DNA from: Dehalococcoidia bacterium
GTDB taxonomy: Bacteria > Chloroflexota > Dehalococcoidia > Bin125
Length of the DNA stretch: 35,731 bases
Reading direction: 5' to 3'
Assembly: GCA_007571275.1 (NCBI GenBank)
Contig: RKRS01000050.1
Span: 1-35,731 of the forward strand
The notes below the pieces were generated by a model. It saw only the letters and a list, made by a program, of their open reading frames with translations. It searched no databases and was not told where the DNA came from. The translations under genes and the position numbers were made by a program. This document shows positions 1-7,462 of the stretch, one piece after another; positions within the stretch are counted from its first letter, which is position 1, and each line of letters begins with the position of its first letter.

Positions 1-2
1 GG

Positions 3-839
3 TTGCTCGTGCCGGTGGCGATTCTGGCGATGGGTTGGTTCTGGTCGCATCGGATGCGCAAGCCAACCCTGTTGATTCCGGCGATCATGATCGCCGGCTG
101 GATCGTCTACCTCTTCATCGATCCCTGGTTCCTCTCCTCCTTCCCCTCGCGCAAGCCGGCGGAGGCGGGAATATTCTCCGCGGTCACCGGCACCCTCTAC
201 ATGATGGTGATTACAGCCGCCGTGGCGTTCCCGCTCGGAGTCGGCGCGGCCATCTACCTCGAGGAATACGCGAGACGCAACTGGTTCTCACGGATGATCC
301 AGGTCAATATCTCGAACCTCGCCGGCGTGCCTTCGATCATCTACGGCCTGCTCGGCCTGCAGGTCTTCGTTCGCGTACTGGAGTTTGAACGCTCGGTGCT
401 GGCCGGCGCCTGCACAATGGCGTTGCTGGTCATGCCGATCATCATCGTCTCGGCCCAGGAGGCGCTGCGTACCGTGCCGCCGTCGATGCGCGAGGCGGCC
501 TACGCGGTCGGCGCGACCCGCTGGCAGGTGATCCGTTATCACGTATTGCCCTACGCCTTCGGCGGAATGCTGACCGGCAACATCCTGGCGATGTCCCGCG
601 CGATCGGTGAGACGGCGCCGCTCATCGCGATCGGCGCGCTCACCTTCATCGCCTTCCTGGCCGACTCACCGACGGACGATTTCACCGTACTGCCGATTCA
701 AATATTCAATTGGGTTGCTCGTCCGCAGAGCGGCTTCCATGAGATCGCGGCGTCGGGAATCATCGTGCTGATGGTCATCCTGTTACTGATGAACGCGGCA
801 GCGATCATCATGCGCCAACGCACCCGCACGGACTGGTAG
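3..839 (+). CDS. pstA: Phosphate ABC transporter permease PstA (5' end cut by window)
   Basis: Inner-membrane permease subunit of the high-affinity phosphate importer PstSCAB. The visible 278 residues have two N-terminal hydrophobic segments, then the binding-protein-dependent permease core. This includes the EAA-like loop around EAAYAVGATRWQVIRY, which docks on the ATPase, and the family stretch MSRAIGETAPLIAIGA. The ORF is open to the left edge; the first possible start is a TTG at base 3, so the true start is probably upstream and pstC and pstS should lie there. pstB and phoU follow on the same strand, which supports the assignment. Family identity is firm; the N-terminus is not. Confidence 0.93.
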   Translation: MLVPVAILAMGWFWSHRMRKPTLLIPAIMIAGWIVYLFIDPWFLSSFPSRKPAEAGIFSAVTGTLYMMVITAAVAFPLGVGAAIYLEEYARRNWFSRMIQVNISNLAGVPSIIYGLLGLQVFVRVLEFERSVLAGACTMALLVMPIIIVSAQEALRTVPPSMREAAYAVGATRWQVIRYHVLPYAFGGMLTGNILAMSRAIGETAPLIAIGALTFIAFLADSPTDDFTVLPIQIFNWVARPQSGFHEIAASGIIVLMVILLLMNAAAIIMRQRTRTDW

Positions 840-846
840 ATTCACA

Positions 847-860
847 CTCCACAGGTGGAG
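847..860 (+). other. Small intercistronic hairpin between pstA and pstB
   Basis: The sequence CTCCACAGGTGGAG is an inverted repeat directly after the pstA stop, giving a 5-bp stem with a 4-base loop. It has no T-tract, so it is not a terminator. It could modestly affect the ratio of pstA to pstB message. Confidence 0.3.
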
Positions 861-882
861 GGACACTGAGGGGGAGACCGAG

Positions 883-1821
883 ATGGCACGCAACTTCTTC
901 ACCGTGATGCGATCGAGCGCGCCGAGCAGTACTGCAGAGCGAGGCACGGTCACCGCGCCGCCGCCACCGTCGAACATGAAAGAGGAGGCCGCGGCCGGCG
1001 TCGGCGTACATCTCGACCCCAGTCTGGGCGCGGTGCGGCACGAGATCACCGAAGCAGTCGAGATGGCGCTCGAACTGCGGGACGTCTCGGCGTACTACGG
1101 CACGTTTCAGGCAGTGGACCGGATCACTCTGCCGATTCCCAGGAATCGTGTCACGGCGTTGATCGGCCCGTCCGGCTGCGGTAAGTCCACGCTGCTGCGC
1201 TGTCTCAATCGGCTGAACGACCTCATCCCGGGCGCGCGGATTGAAGGCAACATCGAGTTTGAAGGACGCAACCTGCTGGACCCGAACGTCGACGCCGTCG
1301 ACGTCCGCCGCCGAATCGGGATGGTCTTCCAGAAGCCCAACCCGTTCCCCAAGTCGATCTATGAAAACGTCGCGTTCGGCGCTCGAATCAACGGGTATTC
1401 GGGCGACATGGATCGACTGGTCGAAGATTCCCTGCGTCGGGCTGCGCTCTGGAGTGAAGTCAAGGACGAGTTGAACAAGTCCGGGCTGGCGCTGTCCGGC
1501 GGTCAGCAGCAACGACTGTGTATCGCCCGCGCCATCGCGGTGCAGCCCGAGATCATCCTGATGGATGAGCCGGCCTCGGCGCTTGACCCCGTCGCCACGC
1601 TGAAAATCGAAGACCTGATGCGCGAACTGGCCGAGCACTACACGATCGTCGTGGTGACCCACAACATGCAGCAGGCTGGTCGCGTGTCCGACTACACGGC
1701 GTTCCTGCTGGCCGGTGAGGAGCGGGTCGGGCGACTGGTCGAATTCGGCCCGACACAGGAAATTTTCACGAACCCGCTGGATCAGCGGACGGAAGACTAC
1801 ATTACTGGCAGGTATGGCTAA
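883..1821 (+). CDS. pstB: Phosphate ABC transporter ATPase PstB
   Basis: ATPase that powers phosphate import with PstA and PstC. The Walker A motif GPSGCGKST is at residues 95-103, the Q-loop VFQKPNPFP follows, the signature LSGGQQQR is near residue 204, and Walker B LMDEPASALDP is near 224 with the switch His in VTHN. The core begins at MALELRDVSAYYG, residue 61. The 312-residue length exceeds the family's usual ~250 because of a roughly 60-residue low-complexity N-terminus. The start at 883 is preferred because GAGGGGGAG (868-876) sits 6 bases upstream. An internal ATG at 1063 would give a normal-length protein but has a weak ribosome site. It lies between pstA and phoU. Confidence 0.95.
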   Translation: MARNFFTVMRSSAPSSTAERGTVTAPPPPSNMKEEAAAGVGVHLDPSLGAVRHEITEAVEMALELRDVSAYYGTFQAVDRITLPIPRNRVTALIGPSGCGKSTLLRCLNRLNDLIPGARIEGNIEFEGRNLLDPNVDAVDVRRRIGMVFQKPNPFPKSIYENVAFGARINGYSGDMDRLVEDSLRRAALWSEVKDELNKSGLALSGGQQQRLCIARAIAVQPEIILMDEPASALDPVATLKIEDLMRELAEHYTIVVVTHNMQQAGRVSDYTAFLLAGEERVGRLVEFGPTQEIFTNPLDQRTEDYITGRYG

Positions 1822-1869
1822 CCTGCTCAGTGATGGGAACAACGAATCCGCCCGGACAGCGAGGTGCGT

Positions 1870-2562
1870 ATGTCAACCGTTCGGCTGACGTATTCCGCTG
1901 ATCGGGCAGATGTCCTGGACCGTCTTCGCCTTCAGCAGGCACGGGCTGACCGTTCGATCGTTGACGCGATGCAAGCGCTGCTCCGTCGCGACCTTGTGCT
2001 TGCTCGGCAGGTGTGCGAGGCCGATCACGACGCGAAACAGGTGCGCTACGCGATCGAGGAAGCAGTGACCAGCATCATCGCGCTGCAACAGCCGGTTGCT
2101 GGAGATCTGCGCGAATTGATGTCGATCATCGCGATCACGCTCAACCTCGAGCGGATCGCTGGCCATGCTGAGGGCATCGCTCGCAACGCCATCTTCCTCG
2201 AGGATGACCCGGTCGCTGCGACCGAGCCTGACCTGTGGCGCATGGCTGACGTCGTGCGCGAGATGTTGCAGTCAGCGACACGCTCCTTCCTGGAACGCGA
2301 TCAGCGCCTGGCGCGCTTCACGGCGAAGCGGGACGATGAAGTCGACGAACTGTACGGCGACATTCACGAACGCCTGATCGCCAGGCTGGCCGGCGTCGAG
2401 CGCGGCGCGGAGGAGTTCGACGCCATCACGCATGTACTCTGGTGCTCGCACAATCTCGAGCGCATCGGTGACCGCGCCCTGAACATCTGCGAGCGCACGA
2501 TCTTCCAGGTCACCGGTCGATTTGAGCGCCTGACCGGTCCCGACGACGAGGCGGCGTCTTAA
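1870..2562 (+). CDS. phoU: Phosphate transport regulator PhoU
   Basis: Cytoplasmic all-helical protein that modulates Pst transport and signals phosphate sufficiency to the PhoR-PhoB type kinase system. The 230 residues form two PhoU repeats. Each has a helical bundle with the expected acidic motif, seen in ITLNLERIAGHAEGIAR and SHNLERIGDRALNICE, the metal-binding E/DxxxD pattern of the family. I chose the ATG at 1870 because GCGAGG lies about 6 bases upstream; an in-frame GTG at 1864 is the alternative. It directly follows pstB, the standard order. No two-component genes are visible here. Confidence 0.93.
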   Translation: MSTVRLTYSADRADVLDRLRLQQARADRSIVDAMQALLRRDLVLARQVCEADHDAKQVRYAIEEAVTSIIALQQPVAGDLRELMSIIAITLNLERIAGHAEGIARNAIFLEDDPVAATEPDLWRMADVVREMLQSATRSFLERDQRLARFTAKRDDEVDELYGDIHERLIARLAGVERGAEEFDAITHVLWCSHNLERIGDRALNICERTIFQVTGRFERLTGPDDEAAS

Positions 2563-2601
2563 CGCACCCCGAAGCCGACGCATTCGCTCTAGCCTTCGCT
2601 C

Positions 2602-3177
2602 ATGGAAGCATTGGTGATCGCCCTGATCCGAGTGGCCGGCTCACTGCCGGTGCTGCGCTGGGCGTTCGTCGGCGGGTTGATCGCCGTCTTCGTCGATCTC
2701 TCTGACCTGTTCCTACGCCAGGCAATCGATCTGGGCGGTCTGCCGAACTACCAGGAGTGGGACAAGTGGGTCGACCAGGTGTATATCTGGTTGTTCTTGG
2801 TGGTCGCGCTGCGCTGGTCGGGCTGGGAGCGGCGGGTTGCACTGGGACTCTTCGGCTGGCGTCTGATCGGCTTCGTCGCGTTCGTGGCTGGGGCCGGACG
2901 CGACATCCTGATCTACTTCCCGCACGTCTTCGAGTTCTGGTTCCTCTTCGTCGCGGCCAGACCGCACTGGCCGTCACGACTACGTCCAGGCTGGGCGCAG
3001 GCCGCGGATGGTACCCCGGCGCCGCTCACGCGGGCTGAGGCGGCGCGTTGGTTACTGTTCCTCGCGGCGCTCAAGATCTTTCATGAGTACACGCTGCATA
3101 CGGGCAAGTGGTTCGACAACTTCTCTGCCTTCGAGGCGGCGGAGGCGATCTGGGACTTCGTCAGCGGGCCGTTCTAG
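2602..3177 (+). CDS. Conserved-looking integral membrane protein of unknown function
   Basis: 191 residues with four or five hydrophobic segments: approximately residues 17-33, 60-71, 80-95, 100-116, and a C-terminal helix near 145-158. Aromatic-rich motifs lie between them (YFPHVFEFWFLF, KIFHEYTLHTGKWFDNF). I recognise no catalytic or transport signature. It sits 39 bases after phoU and 113 bases before a pair of ABC ATPases, on the same strand. It does not look like an FtsX/MacB permease, which is larger and has a different helix layout. Real because it is a clean frame with high-GC codon bias and an ATG start; function unknown. Confidence 0.72.
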   Translation: MEALVIALIRVAGSLPVLRWAFVGGLIAVFVDLSDLFLRQAIDLGGLPNYQEWDKWVDQVYIWLFLVVALRWSGWERRVALGLFGWRLIGFVAFVAGAGRDILIYFPHVFEFWFLFVAARPHWPSRLRPGWAQAADGTPAPLTRAEAARWLLFLAALKIFHEYTLHTGKWFDNFSAFEAAEAIWDFVSGPF

Positions 3178-3290
3178 CCTGTTCTGGCGATGTGGCAGGT
3201 TTCGATCAGGAATACCGCATCGACAGGCTCGATCTCGGGGTATCCTGCCCATATTGCGCGTTTGATCTGAGCAGGTTCCTGGAGTAGACA

Positions 3291-4238
3291 ATGACGACTA
3301 GTGCGGCGGTTCCGCCGATTCGTCCCGACGAGATGTTGGCGGAGCAGCATGTGACCTGCCGCGACCTGTTCAAGATCTACAAGATCGCCGACCTCGAAGT
3401 CGTCGCCTTGCGCGGGCTCGACCTGACCGTTGGCCGCGGAGAGGTGCTGGCCATTGTCGGCGCGTCCGGTTCGGGTAAGTCGACCCTGCTCAACGTCCTG
3501 GCCGGCCTCGATGTCCCGTCAGCTGGTCAGGCCTACGTCAATAAAGCGGACCTGCTCGCCCTGACCGAGCAGGAACTGGTTGACTACCGACGCGAGGAAG
3601 TCGGCTTCGTCTGGCAGCAGACCGGTCGCAACCTGATTCCCTATCTCAATGCCCAGCAGAACATTGAGGTGCCAATGATCCTCGCTGGTCGCCCGCGCAA
3701 ACATGCCCGAGAGCGAGCGCTCGAATTGCTCGAAGCTGTCGGATTGATGAACAAACGACGACAGCGTCCCGACCAGCTCTCGGGCGGTGAGCAGCAACGC
3801 GTATCAATCGGCGTGGCGCTGGCCAACGACCCACCCTTGCTCCTGGCCGATGAGCCCACCGGTGAGCTGGACACGCATACCTCCGAAGAGATTTTCCAAC
3901 TGTTCCGCAACCTCTCAAATCAATTCGGACTGACGATCATCATCGTCACGCACGACCCGGCGATCGCATCGCGGGTTGACCGTGTCGTCGCCATTCGCGA
4001 CGGTACGATCGCGACGGAGACGGTGCGTCGCGTCGAAAATGCCGGGACCGAGATCGCTGAAGTGGTCCATGAAGAGTTCGCCGTGGTCGACGGCGCCGGG
4101 CGGCTACAGATTCCCAAGCCGTTGCTCGAACAGGTCGCGCTCGGCCGCAGGGCATACGTCGATTCACGCGACGGGCGGATCGTGATCACGCCGGCGCACG
4201 AGGCCGACGCCGGCGATGAAGAGGCTGAACAACGATGA
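3291..4238 (+). CDS. ABC transporter ATPase (LolD/MacB type) with C-terminal AbrB-like domain
   Basis: ATP-binding subunit of the lipoprotein-release/macrolide-export class. Walker A GASGSGKST is at residues 57-65, the Q-loop VWQQTGRNL follows, the signature LSGGEQQR is at 163-170, Walker B LLLADEPTGELD is near 183-194, and the switch His is H221. After the ATPase (about residue 245) comes a segment at 262-301, containing GRLQIPKPLLEQVALG and DGRIVITP, that matches the SpoVT/AbrB swapped-hairpin pattern (hydrophobic strand, GR-hydrophobic-IP-L, then DGRI-hydrophobic). The gene overlaps the next ATPase gene in an ATGA junction. No permease gene is adjacent. The ATPase call is firm; the AbrB-like call is by eye. 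Confidence 0.88.
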   Translation: MTTSAAVPPIRPDEMLAEQHVTCRDLFKIYKIADLEVVALRGLDLTVGRGEVLAIVGASGSGKSTLLNVLAGLDVPSAGQAYVNKADLLALTEQELVDYRREEVGFVWQQTGRNLIPYLNAQQNIEVPMILAGRPRKHARERALELLEAVGLMNKRRQRPDQLSGGEQQRVSIGVALANDPPLLLADEPTGELDTHTSEEIFQLFRNLSNQFGLTIIIVTHDPAIASRVDRVVAIRDGTIATETVRRVENAGTEIAEVVHEEFAVVDGAGRLQIPKPLLEQVALGRRAYVDSRDGRIVITPAHEADAGDEEAEQR

Positions 4239-5332
4239 CATCTCCTCAGGCAACCAACGGCATGACCGCTCTCCGCAATCAGGACCTGGTCGTCGATGTC
4301 CAGGGCGTCTCGCGCAAGTTCGTGGTCGGCGGCGAGGATATCTGGGCCGTCCGTGATGTCTCGCTACAGGTTGCGCGAGGCGAGTTTGTCGCGTTGATTG
4401 GACGCTCTGGTTCGGGCAAAACGACGCTGCTCAATCTGATCGCCGGATTGGATTCCCCGACCTCAGGGCATGTCACGATCGACGGGGAGAACATCACCGA
4501 TTACACCGAGCGTCAGCTGACCCAACTGCGTCGTCACCGTGTCGGATTTGTCTTCCAGTCCTTCGGACTGCTGCCGCTGCTCTCGGCGTACGAGAACGTT
4601 GAGCTGTCGTTGCGAATTGCAGGTGCCGGCATCCGCGAGCGTCGCCGTCGCGCTGAGGAATTGCTTGAGGCGGTCGGACTCGCCGGGCGCGCTCGCCACC
4701 GACCGTACGAACTGTCTGGTGGCGAGCAACAGCGGGTCGCCATCGCTCGGGCGTTGGCCAACTCACCGGCCCTGATTCTGGCCGACGAGCCAACCGGGGA
4801 GTTGGACTCCACGACCGCCGTTTCGATTTTCCGACTGCTACACGACCTGGTCGTCGAGCAGGGCGTCACGATCATCACGACCACACATGACCGCACCGTG
4901 ATGGAACTGGTGCCGCGGGTCGAAGAGATGAGGGATGGTCGGTTGTTGCAGCCCGAAGAGCAGGAATTGTTCCGCTACACGGTCCGCGACGAGCGTTCGC
5001 GCTTCGCTGCCGATCTACCCACCGACATCCAGGATGAGGTCTCGGCCGTGCGATCGCACGCCGCCGATTTCGCGCCGACGGTGGAAGAACGCGTCGCGGC
5101 GGAACGCGCCGCTCATCCGGAGCTAACCGAAGCCCAGGCGCGCCACGTGTTCGGCGCTGATCGCGAAGAGCCTGAGCCGTCTGCGATCGGGTCTGCTGCG
5201 GCAGCGGACGCGACCGACGAAACCTGGCAGCCGCAGATTCCCGATCCGGAGCCGCCCAGCGAAGAAGAAGCGTCGTTTGCTCCTCCCGCTGGTGTTGAGC
5301 GACCGGTCTGGGCGCGACCACGCGACGAGTAA
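4235..5332 (+). CDS. ABC transporter ATPase (LolD/MacB type) with long acidic tail
   Basis: Second ATPase of a pair. Walker A GRSGSGKTT is at residues 56-64, the signature LSGGEQQR at 160-167, Walker B LILADEPTGELD near 180-191, and switch His H218. The nucleotide-binding domain ends near residue 238. The remaining ~125 residues are rich in Ala, Glu, Asp and Pro and look disordered, which is unusual for the family (about 230 residues). The start ATG overlaps the previous stop as ATGA, indicating translational coupling and probably a heterodimeric ATPase. Its membrane partner is not in the window. Confidence 0.88.
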   Translation: MTSPQATNGMTALRNQDLVVDVQGVSRKFVVGGEDIWAVRDVSLQVARGEFVALIGRSGSGKTTLLNLIAGLDSPTSGHVTIDGENITDYTERQLTQLRRHRVGFVFQSFGLLPLLSAYENVELSLRIAGAGIRERRRRAEELLEAVGLAGRARHRPYELSGGEQQRVAIARALANSPALILADEPTGELDSTTAVSIFRLLHDLVVEQGVTIITTTHDRTVMELVPRVEEMRDGRLLQPEEQELFRYTVRDERSRFAADLPTDIQDEVSAVRSHAADFAPTVEERVAAERAAHPELTEAQARHVFGADREEPEPSAIGSAAAADATDETWQPQIPDPEPPSEEEASFAPPAGVERPVWARPRDE

Positions 5333-5335
5333 CGA

Positions 5336-6085
5336 CTAAGGCTCGGTCTCGACCTTGGTCAGAATGAAGCGACGCGGCTGCTGATCCCAGCGAATCAGGC
5401 GGTGTGGCGGATCGATCGCGTACCAGGCGCGGGAGATTTCCACGCCCGGCGTCGCCACGACCTGCCAGACGACCACGTCGCCGTCGGGGCTGCGCAGCGT
5501 GTCCTGCCCGCGCACCGCAACCTGAACGACCTGGCTGCGGCGCTGGACGACGTTCACCGAGCGATAGGTCAGCTCCAGGTCCTGCTCGAACGCCAGCGTG
5601 CGCCAGAGCCAGGCCGACGAGTCATTGTCGAAGGCAAACGCGCCGGCCTCGACGGTTTCTTCAGTGACTTCGCCGTCTTCATCGAGGATCACCTCGGCCG
5701 AAATTTCCGCGTCGGCATTGATGCGGTACGTCGCCTCCGCGGTGAGCGTCTCCTCCGACGACTCCGCGTGTCGCTGGTAGCGAAGCGGTTGCAGCGTGTC
5801 GGCGTCAACCCAGACGCTCACTCGATCCGTTACCGTGCCATCTTCGCTGTCAAGAGTGAACTGCAGCGACAGCAGGTACTCGTCGTCCTGGCGAATGGTT
5901 TCCAGCACGAGCGTCCCCAGCCTGGTGTCGGTCTGGTCGAGCATGTCGTAGTGCAGCCGCTCAAAGTCCGGCCACGAGATCTGCGAGACAGGATTTTCAG
6001 GATCGTTGAAACCAGCCTCGGAGCCACAGGCGACGAAGATTCCGACCATCCCGGCCAGGAACACAGCGAACAACGACCGCGTCAC
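5336..6085 (-). CDS. Lipoprotein, DUF3108/LolA-like beta-rich domain
   Basis: 249 residues starting at a GTG (6085-6083) that overlaps the upstream methyltransferase stop as GTGA. A basic start (VTRS) and hydrophobic stretch lead to the lipobox IFVAC, with the lipidated Cys at residue 20, so it should be anchored on the outer face of the membrane. The remainder is beta-rich, with alternating charged and hydrophobic residues. The late part (AFDNDSSAWLWRTL, then RAWYAIDPPHRLIRWD) resembles DUF3108- or LolA-fold domains that bind lipids or polymers. A longer reading from 6175 is possible, but it would bury the signal peptide. It converges on the ABC ATPase pair with a 3-base gap. Lipoprotein assignment is strong, fold tentative. 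Confidence 0.75.
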   Translation of the reverse strand: MTRSLFAVFLAGMVGIFVACGSEAGFNDPENPVSQISWPDFERLHYDMLDQTDTRLGTLVLETIRQDDEYLLSLQFTLDSEDGTVTDRVSVWVDADTLQPLRYQRHAESSEETLTAEATYRINADAEISAEVILDEDGEVTEETVEAGAFAFDNDSSAWLWRTLAFEQDLELTYRSVNVVQRRSQVVQVAVRGQDTLRSPDGDVVVWQVVATPGVEISRAWYAIDPPHRLIRWDQQPRRFILTKVETEP

Positions 6086-7458
6086 TGCAGAGTCCCAATG
6101 ACGCCCTGCGCCCGAAGACGCGGCTTCAGGTCGGCCTGCGAACCATTGCCTTTGGTCGAATTGCATGCCCCACAAAGCAGCTGCAGGTTATCGAGATGAT
6201 CGGAACCACCTCTCGATCGTGGAACGATGTGGTCGACTGTGAAATTGCGAAAGGGAAACGCGGAGTTGCAACCGGCGCAGATGCCTTCCTGTTTGCCGAA
6301 GAGGGTGTGCTTGTGCGTGCGGTAGTTCGGCAATGTCCCGAAGTCAGTTCGCTGAGGCACGTCATCGCGGACGATGATGTCCCCGAACATGCCAAGCTCA
6401 TTTCGCATTCGTTGCTGCACGAGTTGAGCGGCGCGTGGAGCGATATCAATGCCAATCCACTGGCGCGGTTCTTCGACTTCCTGGTTGCCTGCTCGGCGTC
6501 TCATTCCCTCAGCGGCAACACAGGCGGTTGCGCAACCTGCATAGGGATCGAGCACCATATCCCCTGGCCTGGAAGAAGCCCGGATGATGCGGTCAAGCAA
6601 TTTCAACGGCTTTTGCGTGGGATATCCGGTTCGTTCCTTCTTGGGAGTGTGCATCATATCCGGAATGTCGTTCCAGACACTGCCAACCAATCGATCCTCG
6701 ACGAGATATCCACCTCGTTCCTCCACGAAGTACTTGATTCGGATATTCCCGGTACGCGTGACATGGATGCGCCCTGCTGCGCTCAACCGCTCGATGCTCT
6801 CGTCCGTGTAGTCGCCACGCGGCGCCGTGCGGAACCAGCGTCCGTCAGCACCCCGTTGATAGCCGTTTGCAGATGCTTCCTGTATCGGGATGAGGCGCTC
6901 TCCGTACACACTGTGATAGGTGTGGCCTCCGCCGTTGCTGTAGAAAAGAATGTCGTCATGGTTGCGGGGAAACTGGTTTGCAACTGCCTTGGCGCCACGT
7001 CCACCGTAATGCCAGATGATCTCGTTGCGATGACGATCTGTGCCGAACACCGCGTCCATTGCGAGTTTGAGATAGTGGCCGGCATTCGGATCGCAATGAA
7101 GGTAGATGCTACCTGCAGGCTTGAGTAACCGCTTCATCTCGATGAGACGTACACTCATGTATATCAGGTAAGCCTGCATGGACTTACTGTGGGTCAGCCC
7201 CGCAGTCTTGATCACCGAGTACAGAGCAGGTTCCCGTTCATCGATTTCTCCATGCCATTCCAGGTCAACATCTTTGAGGGTCCATGTGTCCTGAAATTCG
7301 GCGCCAGCTGCGTCGGAGCCAATTGGAGCTGCATAGTTGTGGTTGGAATTAAAAGGCGGATCGAGATAGATCAGATCAACGCTATCGGAATTCAACCCCC
7401 GCATAATCGGGAGATTGTCACCGGTAAAGAACGTGCGATTTTTCCAGTTGGGATGCAT
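6082..7458 (-). CDS. DNA methyltransferase (beta-like motif order) fused to C-terminal HNH nuclease domain
   Basis: 458 residues. The catalytic motif IV DPPF is at 33-36, an LLKPAGSIYLHCDP segment follows, a probable target-recognition region spans about 150-260, then YPTQKP at 279-284 and the AdoMet-binding DPYAGCATA at 304-312. Motif IV before motif I is the beta-class order, typical of N6-adenine or N4-cytosine enzymes. A zinc-type HNH domain follows: CAGC at 394-397, VDHIVPRSRGG at 408-418, CGAC at 429-432. ATG 7458 is 5 bases past the threonine aldolase stop; a longer start would overlap that gene. Local G+C is lower than in neighbours (25/60 in 7321-7380 against 39/60 in 7621-7680), suggesting acquisition. 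No separate restriction gene is nearby. Confidence 0.9.
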   Translation of the reverse strand: MHPNWKNRTFFTGDNLPIMRGLNSDSVDLIYLDPPFNSNHNYAAPIGSDAAGAEFQDTWTLKDVDLEWHGEIDEREPALYSVIKTAGLTHSKSMQAYLIYMSVRLIEMKRLLKPAGSIYLHCDPNAGHYLKLAMDAVFGTDRHRNEIIWHYGGRGAKAVANQFPRNHDDILFYSNGGGHTYHSVYGERLIPIQEASANGYQRGADGRWFRTAPRGDYTDESIERLSAAGRIHVTRTGNIRIKYFVEERGGYLVEDRLVGSVWNDIPDMMHTPKKERTGYPTQKPLKLLDRIIRASSRPGDMVLDPYAGCATACVAAEGMRRRAGNQEVEEPRQWIGIDIAPRAAQLVQQRMRNELGMFGDIIVRDDVPQRTDFGTLPNYRTHKHTLFGKQEGICAGCNSAFPFRNFTVDHIVPRSRGGSDHLDNLQLLCGACNSTKGNGSQADLKPRLRAQGVIGTLQ

Positions 7459-7462
7459 GGTG

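Noticed and set aside
808..1842. A 344-codon minus-strand open frame opposite pstB
   Set aside because: pstB has complete ABC motifs on the plus strand; the opposite frame has no motif and a shadow-like composition.
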